Part shown: piece after piece, positions 8,390 to 16,761 of the stretch
Numbering within the stretch: the stretch's first letter is position 1
Layout: each line of letters starts with the position of its first letter
NCBI GenBank assembly: GCA_030849075.1
Contig: JASAOO010003441.1
Span: 25,001-62,118, forward strand
Reading direction: 5' to 3'
Source: Zelonia costaricensis
Lineage: Eukaryota > Euglenozoa > Kinetoplastea > Trypanosomatida > Trypanosomatidae
DNA: 37,118 bases
The notes under the pieces: generated by a model
The model's input: only the letters and a program-made list of their open reading frames with translations
Told to the model about the DNA's origin: nothing
Database searches by the model: none
Translations under genes and position numbers: made by a program

Positions 8390-11308
8390 ATGTCCGTCGC
8401 GGCCGGCAGCAGCCGCGGCTCCAGCGGCTCAGACGAGGTCGAGGTGTCCGGCCGTGGCCGCGGCATTTGCCATATCGACCTCCCCGCCGTCTTCGCAACT
8501 CCGCAGGAGCGCGAGCTGCTCCGCGTCGTCACCGCCTTCGACCTCTCACGCAACGAGCTACAGGAGCTGACCAATCTGCAGCCGCTGCGCTCACTCTGCC
8601 GCCTCAATGCCAGCTACAACCGCATCCACCTCGTGGACGGACTGCCGCTGCGGCTGACGCAGTTGAACCTCGCCCACAACCGGCTAGAGCACCTCGATCA
8701 CGTGGGACAACTCGTGCACCTACGTGAGTTGGACGTCAGCTTCAACCGTCTAGGCAGCTTGGCAGGCTTGCACCCACGCGTGCCGCTGGAGGTGCTGCGC
8801 GCCGACGACAACCGGATCGACCGAACGACCGGCTTGGAGGATATGCGCAACCTCCGTGTGGTGTCGCTCAGCAACAACTACATCGAGGACCTCGACGAGC
8901 TTCTCTTCCTCCCCTCCACCCCGCGGCTGCAAATTCTGAGCTTGACTGGCAACCCAGTGACGCGCGCGCGGCGGTACCGGCAGACCCTGGCCGAGCTGCA
9001 GCCTGCGCTCACCTCCCTCGACGGCGCCCCCCTCACGCGTTCGGAAGACCTCGAGCGTGATGCGGCGCCGAGTAGCAACGGTGCCAGTCGCGGCACCGTG
9101 AAGAAGGCGGTGCCTGCTACCGCAGTGCCCGCTGGTGGTGCCGCTGTACCCGCTGCGTGGGCGTCTTCGAATGCCACCTCGGTGTCGGCCCTGGACGACT
9201 CGGCCACGGCGCAGCGGCGGGAGCGGCCGCCGCAGCCGGCGCGGCGAGCCGCAGACACGGGCGCAAAGCCGCCGCACGCGCCGTCACCTCTGCCGACGTC
9301 GACGTCCGCAGCCACCATGTCAAACTCGCAGGCGCGTCGCGCCGTCACGGCGGGTGGCGCTGCCCACCACCGCCCCTTGTCGTCCACCGAGTCCTCCACC
9401 GCAGGCCCCACTGCTGCTCCAGCGCGTGCGGTCCCTTCCCCCGCACAACCCCCGGCCGCGGCGGCACCACCACCGCAGCGCCAGCCGATTCATGCAACGC
9501 GCGGCTCTGCGATAGCTTCTCAAGAGCCAACTGCGGAGGCACCGGCCTCACCGACGCCAACGGACTCGGACGTGGAAGGGGAGGCTTCGGGTACGCAGGC
9601 CACACAGCGCCGTGTCGACCCCGCACCAGCGTCAGCCCTGTCGCGCACCCCGGAGCAGGTCAGCGGAGGCTGGCGTGGCGGCTACGCAGCCCTGCACGCA
9701 AGCCCGTCCTCAGCGCCTTTCGGTAGCGCGCGACGCGGTGCAGGCGGCCGCGCGCAGACCTCCCGCTCTCCCGTCACCCCCGCCCGCAGTGCAGCTGAGC
9801 GGGAGCTGGACAGCACCACCGCGCAGCTGCACGACAGCCTCGTCGCGAAGGAGCAGCTCGAGAAGGAGTGTCATGCGCTGCGGCAGGCGAGTCGGCGGGC
9901 GGAGGGGCAGCTGGCAGAGGCGCGGCGCGTGATATCGCAGCAGCTCGCGGAGCTCTCACAGCTGCGGCTCGAGCGGGACGCGCTCCGGGAGAGCGAGGGC
10001 GCGGTGTTGGAGCGGCTGGAGAAGGAGAAGCGTGCCGGCCGCAGCCGCGCCGCGCACCACGCGGACGAAGTGGCCACCCTGCAGGCGCAGTACGAGCGCA
10101 TGAAGACGTTCTACGAGACGCAGCTGGCGGACACGCGGCGCGAGCTCGCGGCGGAGCGGGCACGACTGTTGCGCCAGTCGCCTAGGGGAAACGGTGGCAG
10201 CAGAGAAGGGGGCAAGGGGGGCGTGGGCGGGGCTGCCGGGGAGCGGCGCCACAGCCCGAAGGGGGCCACTGCGGCTGCAGCTGCGGCTGCAGGTGTTTCC
10301 GTTGAGTTTGGCGGCCCCCCGCAGAATGCGTCGCCGGTCGGCACAGCCGCGTGCACTGGCGTGAAGTGGACCTCCTCCGTGGCGGACTCTTCCGTCTCTG
10401 CCGGCGGCGTTGCGCAGCTCACGGGTGACGCGCCACCGCCGCCCGCCGCCCGCCCGTCCGTCCCCTCCGCCGAGGTGGTCGCACAGCAGCTCACGCAGTG
10501 GCTGTACGCCAGCGTCGCACCCGCCGAGACCTCGTCGATGAACGGAAGCGGCGATGCCGAGGCCGTGGCGGTGCGCGACCTCCGCAAGACGCTTGCTGCG
10601 ACGGCGTCCGGTGTGCCGCCGCACCCACCGCAGCGGGATCCTCACGGCAGCGCACTGCCAGCGGAGCTGGGGCCGCCGTCGTCAGCGCAGGTGGAGGCGA
10701 GCGGCGATGGGGCGTCCGTGCAGACCTCACTGGCCGTGGACGCGGCCGCGCGGCGGGTGCTCGAGATGTACATCGCCCAGCACATCGCTGCAACGAGTTC
10801 GAGTGGAGGCGAACACTCCCAGCACACGAACCCACCGGAGCCGCACGCCGCACAGCAGCCCGCTGACACGGCAGCGCAGGAGAAGATGAAGAAACTGGAG
10901 AGCGCTGCAGGCACCGGCGATGCAGACGAGGCAGACCCTGCCGTCGCCCCCCTTCCGCAGCCGTCGCGCCGCCGCTCGCCCACACTCTTGCCACCGCCCG
11001 ATGCCGACCTGGGGTCGGAGCCCGTGGCAGGGGCTGCGGCAGTAGAGGCGCCCGACAGCCAAGACGAGGCGGCCGCGCGCGTGGAGGGGGTGGACGACGA
11101 CAGCACGGACTTGGACACGGAGGTGACAGTCATGATTGCCCCTCCACCGTCGAAGGCGGTGCAGCAGAACCCAGCTGCTCCTGTCACGATGCTACCGCCG
11201 CCGCTGCCGCCGTCGCTGTTGCCGGTGTCCACGGCGCCGACGCGCGATGATCGGGTGGAGGCGGCGAAGGCACTCCTCAAGGGCATGGAGTCGCTCTTCG
11301 ATGAGTGA
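8390..11308 (+). CDS. leucine-rich repeat and coiled-coil protein
   Basis: The protein has 972 residues from the ATG at 8390; a GTG two codons upstream is in frame but an unlikely start. Residues about 44-212 form six or seven SDS22-type leucine-rich repeats (FDLSRNELQEL, LNLAHNRLEHL, LDVSFNRLGSL, VSLSNNYIEDL, LSLTGNPVTR), closed by an LRR-cap-like segment with LTSLDGAPLT. A Ser/Pro/Ala-rich region follows, then a strong coiled coil at about 467-597 rich in Leu, Glu and Arg. The C-terminal third is low complexity and ends in an amphipathic helix-like stretch (RVEAAKALLKGMESLFDE). LRR plus coiled-coil proteins of this kind are common in centrosomes, basal bodies and flagella; a cytoskeletal role is plausible but not shown. 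No enzyme domain was seen. Confidence 0.85.
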   Translation: MSVAAGSSRGSSGSDEVEVSGRGRGICHIDLPAVFATPQERELLRVVTAFDLSRNELQELTNLQPLRSLCRLNASYNRIHLVDGLPLRLTQLNLAHNRLEHLDHVGQLVHLRELDVSFNRLGSLAGLHPRVPLEVLRADDNRIDRTTGLEDMRNLRVVSLSNNYIEDLDELLFLPSTPRLQILSLTGNPVTRARRYRQTLAELQPALTSLDGAPLTRSEDLERDAAPSSNGASRGTVKKAVPATAVPAGGAAVPAAWASSNATSVSALDDSATAQRRERPPQPARRAADTGAKPPHAPSPLPTSTSAATMSNSQARRAVTAGGAAHHRPLSSTESSTAGPTAAPARAVPSPAQPPAAAAPPPQRQPIHATRGSAIASQEPTAEAPASPTPTDSDVEGEASGTQATQRRVDPAPASALSRTPEQVSGGWRGGYAALHASPSSAPFGSARRGAGGRAQTSRSPVTPARSAAERELDSTTAQLHDSLVAKEQLEKECHALRQASRRAEGQLAEARRVISQQLAELSQLRLERDALRESEGAVLERLEKEKRAGRSRAAHHADEVATLQAQYERMKTFYETQLADTRRELAAERARLLRQSPRGNGGSREGGKGGVGGAAGERRHSPKGATAAAAAAAGVSVEFGGPPQNASPVGTAACTGVKWTSSVADSSVSAGGVAQLTGDAPPPPAARPSVPSAEVVAQQLTQWLYASVAPAETSSMNGSGDAEAVAVRDLRKTLAATASGVPPHPPQRDPHGSALPAELGPPSSAQVEASGDGASVQTSLAVDAAARRVLEMYIAQHIAATSSSGGEHSQHTNPPEPHAAQQPADTAAQEKMKKLESAAGTGDADEADPAVAPLPQPSRRRSPTLLPPPDADLGSEPVAGAAAVEAPDSQDEAAARVEGVDDDSTDLDTEVTVMIAPPPSKAVQQNPAAPVTMLPPPLPPSLLPVSTAPTRDDRVEAAKALLKGMESLFDE
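10208..10235 (+). other. G-rich tract inside the LRR gene
   Basis: G tracts in the sense strand with 1-3 nt loops encode the Gly-rich EGGKGGVGGAAG stretch. They meet the simple G-quadruplex rule within a coding region; the effect, if any, is unknown. Confidence 0.4.
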
Positions 11309-12114
11309 TGGGGAAGCGGGCGGTGGCAAGAGTGGGGCACGCTGATGCCGCATCTCCTGCATCGCGCGGTGCCGCTCAAGGCTCCAGTGACCAGCTCAAC
11401 TCGCACCTTTGGCGTTGTTAATCCGCCGCATCTGTGTGTGTGTGGCGGATGAGCGATTGCATAGAGGCCGATAGAAACAAAGGCGTGATAGAGAGGGAGG
11501 CGAATGGGGACTACAGCGCGTGCGGCTCACCCCCCTCCTGCCCCCCGCTGCCTTGTCATACACGGCCATGCCAGTCATTGTGCGGGTGGGGAGGAGGCGG
11601 GCCTTCCACTGTTGCCGTGTTCGCGCATGATGCAGAGTGCCTGCAAGCTGAACATACTTGACAGATGGGTGCGAGAGGGTCCTGTCGATGCTGCGTGCCG
11701 CAGTCTCGTGTGTGTGTGTGTGTGCTGTGAAGGAGGCAATGCGCACCGAGCAGCTTCGACATCCGCAGAGAATGAGAGTGGGGAACAGAGAGTGAAGGGA
11801 GGATGAGCTGCACCTCAGCCGTTCTGACAGTTCGCTTCGTGCAGCCCGTCCGCTGCGACTTCCACGTGAGCATGTCGAACCTTCTCATGCCCTTCGCTAA
11901 ACCACTTCCTGCTGTCCACTTGTGCCCTCTGTCCCTGTGTCTGCGTGCGGCTCTTTTCCTCCTGCTCCGTCGCAGGTACGCTGCGCTCCTCCCTGGCACA
12001 CAAGGTGAGAAAAGAGTTTGACCTCGTCCACCTCACCTCACCACCTCAACGCACTGTCCCCCTCCCTCCCCCACACCAACGCGCCCTCCCCCCCTCCCTC
12101 TCTCACGTAGCATA
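11309..12114 (+). other. spacer LRR gene to NAA50
   Basis: No gene seen. Notable elements are a short TG run near 11708-11722, a pyrimidine tract at about 11950-11970 followed by AG at 11974-11975 (leader about 139 nt), and a second strong C/T tract at 12061-12106 ending in AG at 12109-12110, only four bases before the NAA50 start codon. Confidence 0.55.
11950..11975 (+). promoter_or_regulatory. candidate trans-splice acceptor for NAA50
   Basis: A C/T-rich run ends in CAG at 11973-11975. It is preferred over the AG at 12109-12110, because that one would leave a four-base leader. Confidence 0.4.
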
Positions 12115-12666
12115 ATGTCCGTCCCGTACGAGGAGAAGACGTTCCCGCCGCTCAAGGGGCTGCAGATCCGGGCCATGAGCGACTCGCGCCTGTGCGAGCG
12201 CATCAAGGTGCTGGACGACTACTGCTTCCCCGTCAAGTACACCGAGAGTTACTACAACGATTACGTGCGGCACAGCTTCCACGAGTTCAACCAGCTCGCC
12301 TTCTACCACGACATCCTCGTCGGCTCCATCACGTGCCGGCTCGAGAAGACCGCTACAGAGGGAGAGTCTGTACTGTACATCATGACGATCGGCGTGTTGG
12401 CGGCGTACCGGCACCTGCGCATCGGCTCGCGGCTGCTGCAGACGATCCTGACAGCCGTACACAAGGAGACGCGCACCCGCATCGTTGCCGTCACGCTGCA
12501 CATGCAGGTCGGCTCGCCCGCCCTGGAGTTCTACCGCAAGTTCAACTTCGAGGAGGCGGAGCTGGTGGAGAACTACTACACCGACCTGGAGGAGTGCAAC
12601 GCCATCCTGCTGCGTCGCGTCGTGCCGCAGCCGCACCTCGAGCACCACAACAAGAAGTCCAAGTAG
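12115..12666 (+). CDS. NAA50: N-alpha-acetyltransferase NAA50-like (GNAT)
   Basis: This 183-residue protein aligns along its length with NAA50, the catalytic subunit that acetylates N-terminal methionines and associates with the NatA complex at the ribosome. Family features are FPVKY (residues 38-42, substrate pocket), the strand ending in LYIMTIGVLAAYR, LHMQV and LEFYRKFNFEE, then NYYTDLEECNAILL. The positions matching the catalytic Tyr73 and His112 of human NAA50 are kept as Y88 and H129. One difference stands out: the acetyl-CoA loop, normally R-x-x-G-x-G, reads R-H-L-R-I-G (99-104), so the first glycine is arginine. The start ATG at 12115 gives a normal family length. It is a different NAT paralogue from NAA10 or NAA20 because of the FPVxY and LHxQ motifs. 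Confidence 0.9.
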   Translation: MSVPYEEKTFPPLKGLQIRAMSDSRLCERIKVLDDYCFPVKYTESYYNDYVRHSFHEFNQLAFYHDILVGSITCRLEKTATEGESVLYIMTIGVLAAYRHLRIGSRLLQTILTAVHKETRTRIVAVTLHMQVGSPALEFYRKFNFEEAELVENYYTDLEECNAILLRRVVPQPHLEHHNKKSK

Positions 12667-13524
12667 GGTGGGAGGCGTTTGCGGGTCGGTCAGAGCTAGT
12701 GCGCCGCGGTACTCGGCCAGCCGTTCGCTCGTGTTCGAGAGCAGAAGCGAGAGACCGGCGGGGCTCTCGTGGCGTGTGTGTCTGTGTGTGTTTGTGTGTG
12801 TCATGGCGACGGTGACGGCGCTGCAGTATGCGCTGATGACAACTACAGGCCCTCCGCATGAAGGCGGGGAAGCACGGACGAGGGGAGGGCTGGGTGCGAC
12901 TGGAGCCGCACATCGCAGAGCAGCGCTGCAGAGTCGATCGCACGGTGCTGCTCTCACCTACTGTACCTCCTCCCACCCACACCCGCCTCCTCCTCTCCCC
13001 TCCCCCCTCACCCCGCCGGGGCCTCCGTTAATCGAGTGCACAACTGCCCCTGCCTAAAGCGGGCATCGAGAACGAGAACAAAGAAGGCAACTTCGAAGGT
13101 GGTCGACGCAGATGGTGTGCCGCTGATCATCAACCCACAGTGCATCGGTGGTTCTTGTCAACACTAAAACTCCCCCTTCTTCCACGTACGCGAGGCAGAC
13201 TGCAGGGGGTGTTGTGTACTGCAGCTTGGCGCGTAGCCTCCACTCAACGAGGCTCGCTTGTGTGGCCGATTCGAAGGGGAGACTGGCAGTGATCGGACGC
13301 GTCCACATCGCCGTGATGAGTGGATTTGTGGCAGCTCACTGCGGCCATCTTGATTTTCTGCGTGACTCCTTCTCGTCATCATCCACCAACGCGCCTCTGC
13401 TCGTCAAATCTTCTCTTTGCCTACGGCCCCCCTCCCCCCCCCCGCGCCCCCCAATCGCACTAGCACACGCGTCTTCACACGTACGGAAGCGCACGTCTGA
13501 GGTTACGCACACACATACGCACAC

Positions 13525-13580
<56 letters not shown>

Positions 13581-13652
13581 CTCCATCTGCTACGGTGGAC
13601 CACGCTAGCTGTACATCTCCTCCGTCGTTATTGACTCCTCCCCTGTGACAAG
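12667..13652 (+). other. spacer NAA50 to 13653 gene
   Basis: No gene seen. It contains a short TG run near 12775-12800, a C/T-rich block at about 12962-13020, a C-rich tract at 13427-13452 followed by AG at 13462-13463, and the long CA microsatellite just upstream of the next gene. Confidence 0.5.
13507..13578 (+). repeat. CA microsatellite, pure (AC)24 at its end
   Basis: An imperfect CA/CG repeat from about 13507 becomes an uninterrupted AC run at 13531-13578. It lies 75 bases upstream of the next start codon, probably within or next to the leader. Confidence 0.93.
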
Positions 13653-14084
13653 ATGCCGTACTACGCCACCGGCGAGAGCCGCGACTCGTACATCACCGGC
13701 GTGCGGCCCGGTGGGCGCTACGGCGCGCTGCACGATGTGGAGAAGCGCCGCGACAACCTGCCCGATAACGTGTTTCTCTTCGTCAAGGACGGCGTGCAGC
13801 GCGAGGAGCGGATGCGGTGCAACGAGGAGGAGGCCCGCGCCCGCATTCGACTGGAGATGTTCCAGAAGAAGCCACCGCGCAGCACCGGCGACGCAGCCGC
13901 CTCGTCCCTGGGCGGCAACGACGGCGGCGTGGCGGCGCAGTCGACGGCGATGTCGAAGCTAGAGAGGGAGACGCAGACGCGAGAGCGCCGCGAGGCCCTG
14001 CTAGCACTCTACCAGCACGATCGCGAGGAGTGGCAGAGCATTCTGAAGGTGCGTGGCCTGGCCGCCAAGCGGGGCGCCAAGTAG
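13653..14084 (+). CDS. small charged protein, possibly axonemal
   Basis: The protein has 143 residues. I do not recognise it with certainty. The N-terminus (MPYYATGESRDSYITG, then PGGRYGALHD) is Tyr/Gly-rich, the middle is highly charged with a short Gly/Ala/Ser insertion at about 78-95, and the C-terminus is helical: RERREALLALYQHDREEWQS followed by ILKVRGLA. A terminal helix of the form R-x-x-L-x-x-L-(F/Y)-x-x-(D/E)-x-x-x-(W/Y)-x-x-x-L recurs in small ciliary microtubule-associated proteins such as the CFAP141 family, so a flagellar role is possible but weakly supported. There is no signal peptide, membrane segment or catalytic motif. The ATG at 13653 follows the CA repeat and opens a compact, well-composed frame. 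Confidence 0.75.
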   Translation: MPYYATGESRDSYITGVRPGGRYGALHDVEKRRDNLPDNVFLFVKDGVQREERMRCNEEEARARIRLEMFQKKPPRSTGDAAASSLGGNDGGVAAQSTAMSKLERETQTRERREALLALYQHDREEWQSILKVRGLAAKRGAK

Positions 14085-15225
14085 AGGCGGAGGCGGTGCG
14101 CGCGTTTGCCACTTCCCTGCCGCAGCCCCAAGTCGTGCATACTCTTCCTGCTACTCGCTGATGGGTGGTTACGTTTCTCAGCCGTCCACTGCACAACTCG
14201 TGCCTGTGCTGGCGCACGAGCGCTGAGCGCGGCGGAGACGATTACGGACGCGGTGCAAGCGAGTTGGAGGGGGTGGTGGTGGTGGTGAGAGCCGGGGAAG
14301 CAGTAACTGTATATGAGAGACTGGGTCGCGAAGACCTGCGGCGTGGCATCACCGCTGTTCTTTCTAGACTGCATCTTCACTCTCTCTCCCACCCTTCCCA
14401 CTCGCTGCCCTGTCCGCCCTTCCAAGACGACCCCCTCTTTTACGATGTACAGCTGCCCCGTTGTGTGAGGAAGAAGGACGCCTGCGTGCGTGCGTGTGTG
14501 CGGTGCCACGAAGCTTCCGGCACACACTCACACACACACACACACACACACACGAGTGCATATCTGAAGCACTCCCCGGCTCTTCCATGGCGCAGCGTCC
14601 CCTCCCTCCTCCTCCCAATGCCCTTCCCTTCCCCAGCTCAACCGCTTTCTTCTCTCTCACGCAGAGGGAGTGCCTCAAGGGCGAGCCGTCCGCGCGTGCA
14701 CACGCTGCCGCGTGACGCATCGCCGTTGTGTGACACACTTTCGCTGGCGCCGGCGCCGGTGGAGCGTGTGCGTGAAGGGCCCTCGTACGAGATGTCCCTC
14801 TTCCATGCCGAACCGCCTTCGCTGTCGTCTCTGGTGGCGGCGCCGCTGAAGGTGCAGGACAGACCTCCACAAGGATGTGAAGCCGCAGTCTCGCACCACT
14901 CGAGTTTCCAGCACTCACCCCCTCCCGTCTTCTGGCTCCCTCTCTGCTCCCTCTCTACACACGCACACACGCGCGCGCAACCAGGAAGAAGCTGGTCTGG
15001 CTGCAGGCGTGCATTGCCCCCCCCCTCCTTCCCCCACTTCCTCTCCCCGCCTTTCCCGCCGGCGGCACGTGCGCTCGTGGCCAGCCGACAGCGTTCAACA
15101 ACAGCGCTTCTCCGCTGCGCTTCTCGAAGCGAAACCCATCGAGGCCCACTCGGGGTACACACACACACACTCCCCCACTCACTCACTCACTCACACGAAC
15201 CCTATCAGACCTGCGAGGCAGCATC
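14085..15225 (+). other. spacer 13653 gene to 15226 gene
   Basis: No gene seen in 1.1 kb. A long open frame crosses it but starts at a GTG and runs through microsatellite and pyrimidine tracts. The region holds a CA run at about 14529-14553, a C/T-rich block at 15015-15060, a TCAC repeat near 15175-15195 and candidate acceptor AGs at 15207-15208 and 15216-15217. Confidence 0.5.
14529..14553 (+). repeat. CA microsatellite
   Basis: A pure CA run of about 25 bases in the intergenic spacer. Confidence 0.85.
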
Positions 15226-16158
15226 ATGGCCGCTCCGCCGTCGCACTACACTGTGGCCAACCTCAAGACGCTGGGGCTGTGCGTGCCTCAGGTCGGCCTG
15301 TCGCGGCAGCCCCGCCTCCGCCCCCATGTGAAGCACCTGAAGGGCCTCGTCTACCCGCTGCCCTACTACGCCATGTGGCGGGGCAACCACAACAAGTACA
15401 CGTACAACCAGGCCACGCCGGCGCGATGGGGCGAGGGGGCGACCCACGCGATGTACCACCAGCACTACGCCCACGCCAAGTGCCCGACCGACTACGGCCG
15501 TGGTGGCCGCGAGTTCCAGTACCTGTCCGTGCAGCGCGGGAAGCTGAAGCAGAAGCCGCTGCCCACAGTGCAGTACGTCAACCCCGACTCGAAGCCGCAG
15601 TGGGTCTTCAAGTCGTGGCACAACCCGCTGTCGGCGCCGAGCATGTGGGAGCGCGAGGTGCAGTACCCCGAGCACACGCCCGAGCACACCGGCGCAAAGC
15701 GACCCCTCGCGGTGGTGGCCCCCAAGACAAGCCACAAGCACCTCTTCCTGATGCATATGGAGCGCATCACCGTGACGGTGTCACCGCTGCTCTTCGGCTT
15801 TGGGCACACGCTGCAGAAGGCGGCGCTTGACTTCTACCGCCGCGGCCTCAGCGCCCGCTCGCCGTTCCCCAACGACAAGATCTTCCTGTACTACTCGATC
15901 GACCACATCACGCCCAAGGTTGAGGTGACATGGCTCGACGGCAGCGTGTACGTGCCGCCGCTGATCGAGGGCGTCAACGCGCAGGACCTGATCCAGATGG
16001 TGATGGAGCAGGCGTGGTTGGCGGCGGACCGCATGAACGCGGAGGGCCGCGTGCTGAACCCGATCGCGATCGACGACTACAAGTGGGAGCAGCTCATCGC
16101 CTTCAAGCAGAAGCGCGCAAAGGGCGCCGACGCGGCCAAGGGGGCAAAGAAGAAGTAG
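15226..16158 (+). CDS. probable mitoribosomal protein, L51/S25/CI-B8-like
   Basis: The protein has 310 residues. The N-terminal 175 residues are Tyr-, His- and Trp-rich and basic (HVKHLKGLVYPLPYYAMWRG, NHNKYTYNQATPARWGEG), as in kinetoplastid mitoribosomal extensions. Residues about 178-265 show the strand-helix-strand-strand pattern of the thioredoxin-like L51/S25/CI-B8 fold shared by mL43, mS25 and NDUFA2: ERITVTVSPLLFGFG, a helix LQKAALDFYRRGL, then NDKIFLYYSIDHITPKVEVTWLDGS, then VPPLIEGVNAQDLIQMVMEQ. By eye the order and spacing resemble mS25 best. The C-terminus is a Lys/Ala tail (AKGADAAKGAKKK). There is no classical cleavable presequence. The gene is certainly real from composition and motif-like blocks; the exact identity is an inference from memory. 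Confidence 0.8.
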   Translation: MAAPPSHYTVANLKTLGLCVPQVGLSRQPRLRPHVKHLKGLVYPLPYYAMWRGNHNKYTYNQATPARWGEGATHAMYHQHYAHAKCPTDYGRGGREFQYLSVQRGKLKQKPLPTVQYVNPDSKPQWVFKSWHNPLSAPSMWEREVQYPEHTPEHTGAKRPLAVVAPKTSHKHLFLMHMERITVTVSPLLFGFGHTLQKAALDFYRRGLSARSPFPNDKIFLYYSIDHITPKVEVTWLDGSVYVPPLIEGVNAQDLIQMVMEQAWLAADRMNAEGRVLNPIAIDDYKWEQLIAFKQKRAKGADAAKGAKKK

Positions 16159-16761
16159 TGATACAGTCGGCATTTGTGTGCGTCTGTGCGTGGTGGCTGG
16201 TGGTTGTGTGTCGGTGCTGGTCGGTGTGTGATGCTGTTGGTCCCGACGACTCGTCCCCCTCTCTGTTTCTCTTTCTCTCACAAGCTCGTAAGAAGCACAA
16301 GATCGATGATGCCTCAAGCGGTTTGGGCCTCTCCTCCCACGCCCGCAGTGTCAAGAGGCGGTGCCAGTGGGAGCTGTGTGGCACTTCCTTCACGCAACTG
16401 CGTGGATGCGTGTCCAGTCGTCAGCAACACGCCGAGCAACTCCGCGGCGTTCACAGAGGACTGCCAGCGTTGCACATGAGCGCATCGCGCGTTTTAGAAC
16501 TCGCGTGAACACCGCTTGTCCAGTGATCCACTCCATCTCCGTCCCCACCTCTGCTCCTCCCTCCGCCCCCCCCCCACTCACATGCACCGGCTTCATGTAC
16601 AAGAAGCACGTTACTCACGTCACTCTTGTTCCCGCAAGAGACCCTCCACTTGATTCCCCGCCTCCTCTCGTTGCCGCATCTCCCGGCGTGACGAGGCGTA
16701 CGCACCTTCACGTAACTCGCCACCCCTTCACACGTCAACACACCCACACCACACCCACGCA
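16159..16761 (+). other. spacer 15226 gene to ABCF
   Basis: No gene seen. GT-rich 3' UTR-like sequence (16170-16235) is followed by a C/T-rich block at about 16528-16578 and a C/A-rich leader. Candidate acceptor AGs follow the tract near 16600 and 16693. Confidence 0.5.

Noticed and set aside
14165..15331. 388-codon plus-strand frame
   Set aside because: It begins at a GTG, passes through a CA microsatellite and pyrimidine tracts, and overlaps the start of a well-supported gene in another frame.
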